From NCBI RefSeq assembly GCF_000702445.1, contig NZ_JNIF01000003.1, positions 3,596,001 to 3,660,000 on the forward strand: a stretch of DNA of 64,000 nucleotides. Reading direction: 5' to 3'. Positions within the stretch are counted from its first letter, which is position 1; every line of letters starts with the position of its first letter. The notes beneath the pieces are model-generated. The model had not been told where the DNA came from. It ran no database searches and saw only the letters and a program-made list of their open reading frames with translations. Positions 18,317-26,756 of this stretch are shown here, one piece after another. This stretch comes from Bryobacter aggregatus MPL3. Lineage in GTDB: Bacteria > Acidobacteriota > Terriglobia > Bryobacterales > Bryobacteraceae. A program made the translations under genes and the position numbers.

Positions 18317-18649
18317 ATGGGACTGAAAAGCCGGGACCTTTTCCCTGGGACCTTAGATCTGCTCATTCTTCAATCTTTACAAGATGGTGCGGCCCATGGG
18401 TACTCGATCATGGAGAGAATCTGGACCAGTTCCGGTGAGTTATTCCGGGTTGAGGAAGGCGCTCTTTACCCGGCACTGCACCGCTTGCAATTGAAAGGTT
18501 GGCTGGCGGCAGAGTGGGGCTCCTCAGAAGCGAATCGAAGAGCGAAGTTCTATGAGCTGACTGCGGAAGGCCGCCGCCAACTGGTGGAGGAACGAGAAGG
18601 TTGGGACCATCTGGTGCTCGGGATGCGCCGGGTATTGGAGGGATCATGA
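18317..18649 (+). CDS. PadR-family transcriptional regulator
   Basis: A 110-residue winged-helix protein of the short (PadR-s2) type. It starts MGLKSRDLFPGTLDLLIL and contains the family signatures AHGYSIMERI and FRVEEGALYPALHRL, then the wing WGSSEANRRAKFYELTAEG. Such proteins repress efflux or permease genes and often their own. I start at ATG 18317; an in-frame extension upstream would run through the promoter. Its stop overlaps the ATG of the ADOP permease (ATGA at 18646), the usual acidobacterial PadR-ADOP coupling. A palindrome in its own promoter suggests autoregulation. The inducer is unknown. Confidence 0.92.
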   Translation: MGLKSRDLFPGTLDLLILQSLQDGAAHGYSIMERIWTSSGELFRVEEGALYPALHRLQLKGWLAAEWGSSEANRRAKFYELTAEGRRQLVEEREGWDHLVLGMRRVLEGS

Positions 18650-21339
18650 TTCGGTTCTGGAGGCAATTGCGGGCGTGGTGGCGTCAAGATCTCGATCAGG
18701 ATCTGCGTGACGAACTCGCCTTTCATCTGGAGATGAAGGAACGGCAGTTGCGATCCGACGGTGTTGCGGAGCAAGAAGCTGGACGGATCGCACGGATTGC
18801 GCTGGGGAACCAAACGGCCTGGCGGGAATCGATGCGAGCGCTCTGGGTGTGGGGATGGTTGGAAGGGTGCTGGCGGGATTTGCGATTCGGCGCCCGCTTG
18901 TTGTGGCGAGAGAAGACCTTCACCGTCGTTGTCCTGCTGACGCTGGGTTTTGGGATTGGCGCGAATAGTGCGATCTTCTCGCTGCTCAATGGACTGTTGT
19001 TGCGGTCTTTGCCGGTGCGAGCGCCGGAGGAGCTTGTGCAGCTGAGCTTGACCAATCTTCCCAAGAGCACACGAAGCTGGGTTGCCGGTAAAGAGACCAA
19101 GGCCACAGAACTAAATCGTTTGAGCTATCCCTTGTTCCGGGTGCTCGAGACCCAGCCTGCGCTGTTGCCTGGAGTATTCGGAGTGACCGGAAGCAGCACG
19201 GTGGCGATGGATTTGCACGGAGTGCCGCGTCAGGTGGTTGCATCGAATGTGACTGGATCGTATTTCCCAGTGCTGGACCTGAACCCGCAGATGGGCCGCT
19301 TGCTCCAGCCGGGCGATGATGTTCCTGGCGGGCCTGCCGGAGGATGGGCAGCGGTGATCAGCTTCGAGATGTGGGAGCGGGCTTTTGGAAAATCAGCTGC
19401 GGCTGTTGGCACAAAGATTGTCGTGGAGCGTGTTCCGTTTACGATCGTCGGCGTGGCGCCGCCTACTTTCTCTGGAGTACAACCGGGGATCCGGATGGAT
19501 CTGTGGCTGCCGCTGTCTGCGCTGGAAGCGATGTACCCCAGTTACTCCTGGCGGCAGGATGTACACGGCGGCATGCTGCAGGTGTTTGGCCGCCGCCCTG
19601 CCAGGGAGAGTGTAGAGGAGATCTCTGCCCGCTTGCGATCTGCCTCTCGAGGGCTATTGGCGATGTGCCTGGATACGGGACGCAGTGCCAAGGCGCAAGA
19701 AGAGTTTCTGGCGATGCGGATCACGGCGAAGGAGGGGCACAATGGGTCTTCCTGGGTGGCGGATGCCTACGGCGAGGCGCTCTGGATGCTCATGATTGCG
19801 GTGGGGGCCGTTCTGCTCATTGCGGCGATGAACCTGACGAATCTTGTCCTGGCGAGATCGGCACGGAGGATGGGGGAATTTGCGGTGCGGATGGCGCTGG
19901 GCGCGAGCGTTGGAGTAATTCGAAGGCAGATGCTGCTGGAGAGTCTGTTGTTGGGTTTGGGTGGGGGCGCCTTGGGCTTATTGCTTTCCAGTTGGATTGT
20001 GCAGGTTTTACAGTACGGGATTTCTAGGGAATCTCTGGTGGTTCAGATCGATACAGCCGGCGATTGGAGATTGGCGCTGTTTCTGGGGCTCACGTTGCTG
20101 GCGGTGATTTTGATCGCCGGCCTGACTCCAACCTGGATGGCAAGCAGAGCTGCGCTGGGCGACCGGAGCGTGGGGCTAGCGGGCTTGCGGCTGCGGTCTG
20201 CGATGACGGTCTTGCAGACGGCTCTCGCGTTTGCGCTTCTGGGAGGCGCGGGTTTGCTTCTGGTATCGGTGCGATCGTTGTTGACCGAGAACACAGGCTT
20301 TGCGGCGGCGAGGACCATTCTGCTCACTCCGGACTTGTTCAATGCGGGTGTCGATCGCCAGCAGCAAAGAGAAAGTTACCGGCGTTTGCTCGATGCGGCG
20401 CGGCGCCTGCCGCAGGCGGTGCAAGTGGCCTGGACACAGACTGTGCCGTTGTCGGGTGGGATGAGCGCTTCGTCCGCCGAGATTCCTGGCAAGGCGGAGC
20501 TCCCGGTAAAGGACCGGCTTTTGTTTCTCCATACGGTGAGTGAGGGTTACTTTGCCGCGATGGGCATTCCGATTCTGGCGGGGAATGATTTTGAGGGGCG
20601 CAAGGAGGTCTGCATACTGAGCGAGAATGCGGCGCGGCGCTTCTTCGGTTCTGCCCAGGCGGCGTTGGGACAGCGGTTGCGCTTCTCGAGCGGCGCGTGG
20701 CTTTCCGTCATTGGTGTCGTCGGGAATGCAAAGTATCAGAATCCACGGGAACAGGAACCGATCACCGCGTATCTGTCGATGTGGGATGGCGCGACGGGAC
20801 CCGGGATGACGATGGTGGTGAGCCATCAGGGGGCCGAGACCAGCGTGCGGCGTGCACTGGAGGAATTGTTTACTCGGGAGGCGGGGCAGCGTCCATTTCT
20901 ACAAATCCACACCATTGCAGGGAACCTCTCCTCTTCGGCGCGCATGGAGCAAGTGCTGGCTTTGCTGCTGACCGCATTTGGATGCTTTGCGCTCGCGATT
21001 GTGGTGACCGGGATTGCCGGCATTGTCGCCTATGGGGTAGAGCAACGGCGCAGGGAGATCGGGGTGCGGCTGGCCGTGGGGGCTTCGCCGCAATCGATTC
21101 GCTCACTGTTTCAGCGTCAGGCGGTCTTGCTGGTGTCTCTGGGACTCAGCGCTGGAGCCATTGTGGCCTGGGGGCTTAGAAGCTCTGTGGACGCTTACTT
21201 ATTCCGGACCTCTGCCGGTGATTGGCGTGTGTGGGTGGTGGTTGTGGCTCTGCTCCTGTTGAGCGCTTTGTCCGCGGCGGCTGTGCCCGCGTGGCGGGCG
21301 TCGCGCATTGATCCGATGACGGCACTGCGGAGCGACTAG
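18646..21339 (+). CDS. ADOP-type FtsX/MacB permease with N-terminal prefix domain
   Basis: An 897-residue orphan ABC-type permease. Residues 1-75 are a soluble prefix (DQDLRDELAFHLEMKERQL) typical of ADOPs coupled to PadR. Then come the first membrane helix with GFGIGANSAIFSLLNGLLLR, a MacB-like periplasmic domain, an FtsX core (about 380-500; ARRMGEFAVRMALGAS), a second periplasmic domain and a C-terminal FtsX core (about 770-890; QRRREIGVRLAVGASPQSIR) ending in WRASRIDPMTALRSD. No ATPase is adjacent. Members are presumed to work in macrolide or lipid export, or as mechanotransmission modules. The start overlaps the PadR stop by four bases. Confidence 0.92.
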   Translation: MIRFWRQLRAWWRQDLDQDLRDELAFHLEMKERQLRSDGVAEQEAGRIARIALGNQTAWRESMRALWVWGWLEGCWRDLRFGARLLWREKTFTVVVLLTLGFGIGANSAIFSLLNGLLLRSLPVRAPEELVQLSLTNLPKSTRSWVAGKETKATELNRLSYPLFRVLETQPALLPGVFGVTGSSTVAMDLHGVPRQVVASNVTGSYFPVLDLNPQMGRLLQPGDDVPGGPAGGWAAVISFEMWERAFGKSAAAVGTKIVVERVPFTIVGVAPPTFSGVQPGIRMDLWLPLSALEAMYPSYSWRQDVHGGMLQVFGRRPARESVEEISARLRSASRGLLAMCLDTGRSAKAQEEFLAMRITAKEGHNGSSWVADAYGEALWMLMIAVGAVLLIAAMNLTNLVLARSARRMGEFAVRMALGASVGVIRRQMLLESLLLGLGGGALGLLLSSWIVQVLQYGISRESLVVQIDTAGDWRLALFLGLTLLAVILIAGLTPTWMASRAALGDRSVGLAGLRLRSAMTVLQTALAFALLGGAGLLLVSVRSLLTENTGFAAARTILLTPDLFNAGVDRQQQRESYRRLLDAARRLPQAVQVAWTQTVPLSGGMSASSAEIPGKAELPVKDRLLFLHTVSEGYFAAMGIPILAGNDFEGRKEVCILSENAARRFFGSAQAALGQRLRFSSGAWLSVIGVVGNAKYQNPREQEPITAYLSMWDGATGPGMTMVVSHQGAETSVRRALEELFTREAGQRPFLQIHTIAGNLSSSARMEQVLALLLTAFGCFALAIVVTGIAGIVAYGVEQRRREIGVRLAVGASPQSIRSLFQRQAVLLVSLGLSAGAIVAWGLRSSVDAYLFRTSAGDWRVWVVVVALLLLSALSAAAVPAWRASRIDPMTALRSD

Positions 21340-21545
21340 CTGGCCAAGTTGAGTTCTACCCATTCGATGTTCGTGCTCCGTTGGGCGGTGACTCTGATCC
21401 GATTCCCATCAGCGAGGCGGGATACAGGTGATGTCTGCTTTTGAGATCGATCAGAAAGGCGTAAGCCACCGGGGGAAGCGATGTTTGATGCCAAGATGGC
21501 AACTGCTCTTCCTGGTCGCCGATCTCCACAAACTTGGCTCTCAGT
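21336..21545 (-). pseudogene. Decayed partial duplicate of the adjacent glycosidase-like gene
   Basis: Bases from 21338 onward repeat those from 21584 onward almost exactly for over 30 bases, 246 bases apart. On the minus strand this copy reads NRIRVTAQRSTNIEWVELN and stops at TAG 21338-21336, against ENLIEVTAQQDTRIEWVELN in the intact gene. A second segment, in another frame, gives PPVAYAFLIDLK against the intact DPVAHALPVDLK. About 60 codons between the two segments are missing. It is the 3' end of a lost tandem paralogue. Its stop lies in a CTAG palindrome shared with the permease stop. The upstream limit near 21545 is approximate. Confidence 0.75.
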
Positions 21546-21575
21546 TCTCGTTCAGTTGGGCAACCGATGGAGGCA

Positions 21576-23123
21576 TCACTGCCAGCTGGCCAAGTTGAGT
21601 TCTACCCATTCGATGCGCGTGTCCTGCTGGGCGGTGACTTCGATCAGATTCTCACCGGCGCGGAGTGGCGCGGTGGTGGCAAAGCGGAAGACGGGCGTGG
21701 CAGGCCCGGGCTTCGGCGTTGCGATTGGCGTGCCCGGCGCGGTGTTTTCGCCATTGACCCGTACTCTCACATTCGAGTTGCTGAGGCCGAGCAGCACGCT
21801 TGCCTGCAACTTCGAATCGGTTGGCCCCGTGGGGAGGCGGAACGCGCGCCACTGGTTGGGCTTGAGATCGACCGGAAGGGCATGGGCCACCGGATCTCCA
21901 GGGCCCCAGGTGTCCTGGTAGGTAACGATGTGGCGGCGTGGCTTGCCCGCGATGGTTTGTTGCTGGCCCACTTCACGGAGTAGGGCAGGGTAGTTGGCGA
22001 CGTCGTCGAGCGTGGTGTCAGCGTCCATGTAATTGAATAAGTAAATGCGATCGACGCCGCGGTGGAGATAGGCTGCCGCCACTCCGCGGACGGATTCGAG
22101 TGAGTTTGATTGCCACGCGCGGCCATCGCCTGCGACGGAGCCGAGGAAGGCGTTGCAGCCGAGCTCGAGACCAGCCGCTAACGTACATTGCTTTGGCAGT
22201 AGGGCTCGCCATTCTTCGATTGGCATGTTGGTGTCGACGGTGCGCCAGTAATTGGTAGCCGTTACATAGTTCACGTCGTTGTTATGCGCCCAGGCGGCTG
22301 CATCCATTCCGAGATGCCTGGCGGCGAGTGGACTGCCCGGGACGCGAACCGCGAGTCCGATGGGATGCTTCCGGCGGCGCTGCCATTGGTTGAGGAGCTT
22401 GCGGATTTCGGAGTGGTACTGCGTGAGGATGCGAGCGCCTGCGTCTTCGTAGCCGGGCCGGAAGTGGAAGCCGTGGCGCATCCAGTCGAGTTCGAGCGTG
22501 TCGAAATCGTAGCGCTCGCAGCACTCCTCGATGTAGCGCAGGTAGTAATCGCGGACTTCGGGATGCGCGTAGTCGAGGGCCTTGTCGCGTTGCTCGTCGC
22601 GATAGGGCACGCGGCGGAATTGCTTGTTCTCCCGCCAGAAAGACGAGTGCATGGGGTGGTCTTCCTGATCGACATTGTGGAGGTCGTTCATGCGGATGGA
22701 GAGCCAGGGGGAAATCTTGCGGCGGCGGATTTCGGGGATCCAAATCGAGTAGAGGTCAAGCTTGTCCTCGTTCATCTGCCAGCCGCAACGAATCCAGTCG
22801 TGGAAGACCTGGCGTGAGGCTGGGGCGACGGGGCTGAGGAAGGGCTGGTCTTTACCGCCCTTGGGGTCAAAGCCGGTCCACCAGGCCTCGCGTTGTTTTG
22901 AGGCGAAGCTGGAACGCATGGCATTGACGTTGAGGACGAGTTCGGAGACCTGGGTGTCTGCGTACTGATCGACCCATTGGCGGATGATCTCGTGAGTGAG
23001 GCGCCTGGCGCGGCGGGCGACAAAGAAGTGGTTGGGATCTTCGTTGAGGGTGACGCCACCGGACTGGGCGGCACGAAACTGGGCGGCAAGGGCAGGGGTG
23101 GCAAGGAGTTGACGGCGGGTCAT
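21576..23123 (-). CDS. Secreted TIM-barrel glycoside-hydrolase-like protein
   Basis: A 515-residue protein with a short exported N-terminus (MTRRQLLATPALAAQF). Residues 30-370 look like a TIM barrel: ELVLNVNAMRSSF, ISPWLSIRMNDLHN, RYDFDTLELDWMRHGFHF and AVRVPGSP suit successive beta strands with acidic residues at their ends. The last 110 residues form a beta-rich module (NSNVRVRVNGENTAPGTP). It resembles hypothetical glycosyl-hydrolase-like proteins of planctomycetes and acidobacteria. I cannot assign a GH family or substrate; the ELDW segment is the best candidate catalytic site. A decayed duplicate of its 3' end lies immediately downstream. Confidence 0.6.
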   Translation of the reverse strand: MTRRQLLATPALAAQFRAAQSGGVTLNEDPNHFFVARRARRLTHEIIRQWVDQYADTQVSELVLNVNAMRSSFASKQREAWWTGFDPKGGKDQPFLSPVAPASRQVFHDWIRCGWQMNEDKLDLYSIWIPEIRRRKISPWLSIRMNDLHNVDQEDHPMHSSFWRENKQFRRVPYRDEQRDKALDYAHPEVRDYYLRYIEECCERYDFDTLELDWMRHGFHFRPGYEDAGARILTQYHSEIRKLLNQWQRRRKHPIGLAVRVPGSPLAARHLGMDAAAWAHNNDVNYVTATNYWRTVDTNMPIEEWRALLPKQCTLAAGLELGCNAFLGSVAGDGRAWQSNSLESVRGVAAAYLHRGVDRIYLFNYMDADTTLDDVANYPALLREVGQQQTIAGKPRRHIVTYQDTWGPGDPVAHALPVDLKPNQWRAFRLPTGPTDSKLQASVLLGLSNSNVRVRVNGENTAPGTPIATPKPGPATPVFRFATTAPLRAGENLIEVTAQQDTRIEWVELNLASWQ

Positions 23124-23138
23124 ACGCTCCCTAAGAGT

Positions 23139-24131
23139 TTATGGGATTGGCAGCTTGATCCAGTCGCGAGTGGGGAGAGGGCGCACGCCGACCATGGCTC
23201 TTTCGAGGAGTGAGTCGCGGGTGGGTGTGAGAAAGACCCAGATGACGGCACCTGGGCCATGCGAGGGGATCTCGAATTCGTGACGCTCCGGTCGCAGCAA
23301 TCCGATCGCGGGGATGGGTTTGGTTTCTGCGCCGTCGATCAGGAAGGCGTAGGTATAGCTGAAGACCTGGGGCTCGAGGACTAGTTTTCCGTTTGCAATG
23401 GCCGCGGTGCGTGCGCGGGTCTCGGCCAGATCATTTCGGCGGACCGGGGCGGCTGCGGAGGCCTCGGTCGATTGGCGGATGAAGCTGTCTTTTGGCGTTG
23501 CCGCCGATATGGCGATCTGCGAATCTGACATGGCTGCCGGAGGATTTGCGCGCCGTTCCGGTTGATGCACTTTGATCTGTGCATCTGCCACGGCTGCCGG
23601 AGGATTCTCACGCTGCGTAGGTAGAACCATTTCCTTCTTCTTCGCAAGCTGCTTGGAGGTGGGCGGCTCGGGCTTGAGCTCGATGACGGCTGGGGTCTGC
23701 TGGGGCACTGGGGCCTGCCGGGGCAATTGTGCCACGGCGACTTCCGTAGGCGGGCTGGGCTGCCGCCAGAGCGCGATGGTGGCGATGCCGCCAGCAAGAC
23801 AGGCGGCAAGCGCGATCAAGAGCCAGCGTCGCTTGGGTTGTGGAGGTGGCGGGCTTAATCTTGTCAGCGTCGGCGCCAGGGCTTGCATCTCTCTGTGCCG
23901 GGCATCGGTAACTCCATTGTCGGCTGCGATTTGTGCGGGTGCGAGAAGGCCAGCCAGCTCTTCGCGGACGGCGGGACTCTCGAGTGCAGCCCGCATCGTT
24001 TCCTCCTCCATGAGCGCATCGAAGAGCGACTGATCGGAGAGGGCCGCCTCCATCAGGCGCGAGCGCTGTTCCTCGGTCAAGGTACCGGCGGCAAAAGCGC
24101 TCAGGAGCGCTTGTATTTCTTGTTCGCTCAT
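23139..24131 (-). CDS. Membrane anti-sigma factor (probable)
   Basis: A 330-residue protein starting MSEQEIQALLSAFAAGTL. Residues 1-70 are a helical cytoplasmic segment, a single membrane helix follows (WLLIALAACLAGGIATIAL, about 103-122), then a proline- and alanine-rich periplasmic stretch carrying an imperfect internal repeat (NPPAAVADAQI and NPPAAMSDSQI), then a C-terminal domain of about 90 residues. Its ATG overlaps the stop of the sigma-factor gene by four bases, the standard arrangement for an ECF sigma and its cognate anti-sigma. There is no zinc-binding HxxxCxxC motif, so it is not a ZAS-type anti-sigma. The start at 24131 is set by this coupling. Confidence 0.7.
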   Translation of the reverse strand: MSEQEIQALLSAFAAGTLTEEQRSRLMEAALSDQSLFDALMEEETMRAALESPAVREELAGLLAPAQIAADNGVTDARHREMQALAPTLTRLSPPPPQPKRRWLLIALAACLAGGIATIALWRQPSPPTEVAVAQLPRQAPVPQQTPAVIELKPEPPTSKQLAKKKEMVLPTQRENPPAAVADAQIKVHQPERRANPPAAMSDSQIAISAATPKDSFIRQSTEASAAAPVRRNDLAETRARTAAIANGKLVLEPQVFSYTYAFLIDGAETKPIPAIGLLRPERHEFEIPSHGPGAVIWVFLTPTRDSLLERAMVGVRPLPTRDWIKLPIP

Positions 24132-24622
24132 TGCGGCCTCCTGTGCTGGGCGATGAGGCGCTTGAGGTCCTCGCGGCAACGCGATTCCCAGGTATATACG
24201 GTATTGATGCTGGCGGCTCCGAGAATGGATTGGATTTCGGGAAAGCTAAGGCCCTCCAGCTTCAGCCGGAAGATTTCCCGGCAACGTTCGCCCAGAAGAG
24301 GCAGGCAGTGGCGAAGACGCTCCAAAAGTTCATTTTGTTCTGCTTCGAGAATCAGATTCACTTGCGGGTCGGGAATTGGTTCCTCAATGATATCGACTGT
24401 GCGATGTTCACCACGCCGTGTGGCTTTTCTGGCACTGGCAACCAATTTGAAGCGGGCAATCTGAAGGGCGAGAGGAACAAGCTGCGCCGGATCTGTGACA
24501 TGGCTGTATTTTTCGTGCAACACCAGCAGCACCTCCTGCGCGATGTCCTCGGCGATTTGCCTCCCATAACGAGATGCCGCGAAAGAGAGAATCCTTTCAC
24601 GCAATGCGCCGAGCACGTCCAT
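24128..24622 (-). CDS. ECF RNA polymerase sigma factor
   Basis: A 164-residue sigma-70-family protein. Region 2 is recognised in RYGRQIAEDIAQEVLLVLH and region 4 in LGERCREIFRLKLEGLSFPE followed by the helix-turn-helix ILGAASINTVYTWESRCRED. Regions 1.1 and 3 are absent, as in ECF factors. I start at ATG 24622 (MDVLGALRER); upstream in-frame ATGs at 24652 and 24694 would run into the divergent fur-like gene. It is coupled to the anti-sigma gene downstream. The target regulon is unknown; the signal presumably enters through the anti-sigma periplasmic domain. Confidence 0.88.
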   Translation of the reverse strand: MDVLGALRERILSFAASRYGRQIAEDIAQEVLLVLHEKYSHVTDPAQLVPLALQIARFKLVASARKATRRGEHRTVDIIEEPIPDPQVNLILEAEQNELLERLRHCLPLLGERCREIFRLKLEGLSFPEIQSILGAASINTVYTWESRCREDLKRLIAQHRRPQ

Positions 24623-24650
24623 AATGTGAGAATAAAGGAACCAACTCGCC

Positions 24651-25106
24651 ATGGAAATGACACGCTCTCTCAAAGAACGTGGCGTTCGACTCACACGTCA
24701 GCGCCAGGTTTTGCTGGATCTCATCGACAAGAGCGGACAGCATCTGGATGCCGAGACCCTTTATCAACGGGCTCGCGAAACAGATCCGAAGCTGAACCGC
24801 GTAACCGTCTATCGCACACTCAAGATGTTGAAGCAATCTGGGCTCGTCGATGAACTCGATCTGATGCATAAAGATGGAGATCAGCATTACTACGAAACAA
24901 AAATGAAGCGCGAGCATGCGCATATCATTTGTTTGCGCTGCGGCAAAGTCGAAGAGTATTTTGGCGAACCTCTGAGCAAGTTACGCCGGGAAGTCGAAGA
25001 GATTTTTGGTTTTGAAATCTTACTCGCCCGCACGGAAATTGGTGGTTATTGTTCGCATTGCCAGGCTCTCCGGAAGGAAGAGATGCACAAGGTCAGTCAC
25101 GCTTAG
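24651..25106 (+). CDS. Fur-family metal- or peroxide-responsive regulator
   Basis: A 151-residue protein of standard Fur length. The winged helix contains RLTRQRQVLLDLIDKSG and LNRVTVYRTLKMLKQSGLVD. Metal-site elements are HAHIICLRCGKVEEY, with a CxxC structural zinc pair, and a second pair in YCSHCQ near the C-terminus. The stretch DGDQHYYE replaces the histidine-rich hinge of classical Fur, so PerR- or Zur-like specificity is possible and cannot be settled. AAGGA precedes the ATG at 24651. It is divergent from the ECF sigma gene, with only 28 bases between the two starts. Confidence 0.88.
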   Translation: MEMTRSLKERGVRLTRQRQVLLDLIDKSGQHLDAETLYQRARETDPKLNRVTVYRTLKMLKQSGLVDELDLMHKDGDQHYYETKMKREHAHIICLRCGKVEEYFGEPLSKLRREVEEIFGFEILLARTEIGGYCSHCQALRKEEMHKVSHA

Positions 25107-25115
25107 AATCAGAAG

Positions 25116-26756
25116 GTGCCCTACGAGCTGACCGTAGTCAATCCGAGCGGTAATTCCCTCCGCGTTCCGCTGGAACAAAACCCCTTCTCGATGGGGCGGC
25201 AAAGCGACAATCACCTCATCCTCCGCGATAGCCGTGTGTCTCGCAAGCATGCGCTGATTCACCAGCGCGGTTCGCAACTCTGGGTGGAAGATCTGGAGAG
25301 CCTGCACGGTGTGCGGGTGAACGAAGTGAAGGTGAACAAGGAGCGGCGGCTGGCCACGGGAGACGTCATCGACTTCGGGCTTGAGGATGGCTACCGGCTG
25401 ATCATTGTTGAGAAGAGTGAGGCCGAGATCCGGCGTTTGATGGGCCGTCTCCCCGGCTCTGATGCGAATCATGGAACCGACCTGTCCAAGCTGCGGGCGC
25501 TGACCGAGGTGGCTCGCAGTCTGGAGCACGCGCTCTCGACGGCAGACGTTTTGGGAACCGTCATTGAGGCGGCGCTGACGATTACGGGCTGCGAGCGGGG
25601 CTTCCTCTTGCTCGACCGGGATCGCAAGCTGTTTGTCGAACTGGGGCGGGACCAGAACGGCAGGGCGCTTGGAGTGGAAGAGCTGCCCGTGCCTCTCGAT
25701 CTGATCCAACGTGCGTTGCGGGAGCGGAAAGAACTGCTGAGCTTTCAGTTTGATCCGTTGTCCGATTTCTCGGGACGCTTTAATAACTCGTTGGAAGGGC
25801 TTGATTTGCGGAGTGTTCTCTGTGTGCCACTGCTGAGCCTGCGCGGTGCTGTCGGGACAGAGACGATGGCGGCGACGATGGACGATACCGTCGGGCTGAT
25901 CTATATGGATTCGCGCATTGCTGAGGTCAGTACGCAGCAGGGCAATCGTGAATTGTTACAGACGCTGGCGCTCGAGGCGTCGACGATTCTTGAGAATGCG
26001 CGGTTGCTTGAGCAGGAGCGCAAGCGGCATAAACTCGATCAGGAACTGGCGCTGGCGCGGACGATTCAGGCGAATCTGTTGCCGCGGCAGTTGCCGCATG
26101 AGGGTTTTCTCGATGCGGTAGGCTCGTCGGTGCCGACACATCAGGTGGGCGGCGATTTTTACGATGTGTTGAAGCGTCCGGACGGATCGTGGCTGGCTGC
26201 CGTCGCCGATGTGTCCGGCAAGGGCGTTGGAGCGGCCTTACTGGCGTCGCTGCTGCAAGGTGTGATGCTCGAGGCGGCTAGCTCCGGCGCGGCGCTTGAG
26301 GAATGGTTGCCGCGCTTGAATCACTTCTTGCTGGAACGGACGGCGGGAGAAAAGTACGCGACGATCTTTGCCTGCATGGTGAGTCCGGAGGGGCAAGTGG
26401 ATTTTGTGAATGCCGGGCATTCGCGGCCTTTTATTCTGCGCGCGACAGCGGGCCTGGAAGTGCTGGACCTGGATGGCTTTCCGGTGGGGCTGCTGGAGAT
26501 GGCGAGCTATGAAGTGAACCGGGTGTATCTACAGCCCGGGGACAGCGTGGTGTTGTTCAGCGACGGCGTGGAAGAGGCGAAGAACTCCTCGAACGAATAT
26601 TTCGGACGGGAGCGCATTGCCGCTGTCTTGAAGGCGAATGCGCATCTGCCCTTGCAAAGCCTGCACGATGCGCTGCGTGGCGCGGTATCGCAATTCGTTG
26701 GGGACGCCGAGCCTCATGATGACGCGACGATGCTGCTGTTGCGCTATGGGCGCTGA
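25116..26756 (+). CDS. FHA-GAF-SpoIIE (PP2C-type) phosphatase
   Basis: A 546-residue cytoplasmic signalling protein. The FHA domain (about 1-100) has FSMGRQSDNHLILRD and VSRKHALIH for phosphothreonine binding. A GAF domain (about 130-290) holds ITGCERGFLLLDRD and LRSVLCVPLL. A short coiled coil leads into a PPM/SpoIIE domain (about 310-546) with VGGDFYD, VADVSGKGVGAALLA, VNAGHSRPF, LFSDGVEEA and HDDATMLLLR, giving the acidic metal ligands. It probably dephosphorylates an anti-sigma-factor antagonist, in a partner-switching path whose partners are not here. The start is GTG 25116, nine bases after the fur-like stop. Its stop abuts the convergent PaiB-like stop. Confidence 0.93.
   Translation: MPYELTVVNPSGNSLRVPLEQNPFSMGRQSDNHLILRDSRVSRKHALIHQRGSQLWVEDLESLHGVRVNEVKVNKERRLATGDVIDFGLEDGYRLIIVEKSEAEIRRLMGRLPGSDANHGTDLSKLRALTEVARSLEHALSTADVLGTVIEAALTITGCERGFLLLDRDRKLFVELGRDQNGRALGVEELPVPLDLIQRALRERKELLSFQFDPLSDFSGRFNNSLEGLDLRSVLCVPLLSLRGAVGTETMAATMDDTVGLIYMDSRIAEVSTQQGNRELLQTLALEASTILENARLLEQERKRHKLDQELALARTIQANLLPRQLPHEGFLDAVGSSVPTHQVGGDFYDVLKRPDGSWLAAVADVSGKGVGAALLASLLQGVMLEAASSGAALEEWLPRLNHFLLERTAGEKYATIFACMVSPEGQVDFVNAGHSRPFILRATAGLEVLDLDGFPVGLLEMASYEVNRVYLQPGDSVVLFSDGVEEAKNSSNEYFGRERIAAVLKANAHLPLQSLHDALRGAVSQFVGDAEPHDDATMLLLRYGR

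Noticed and set aside
23524-23620. DNA repeat array in the anti-sigma gene
   Set aside because: Only two imperfect copies, encoding a duplicated NPPAA segment in the linker; it is coding repeat, not CRISPR or satellite.
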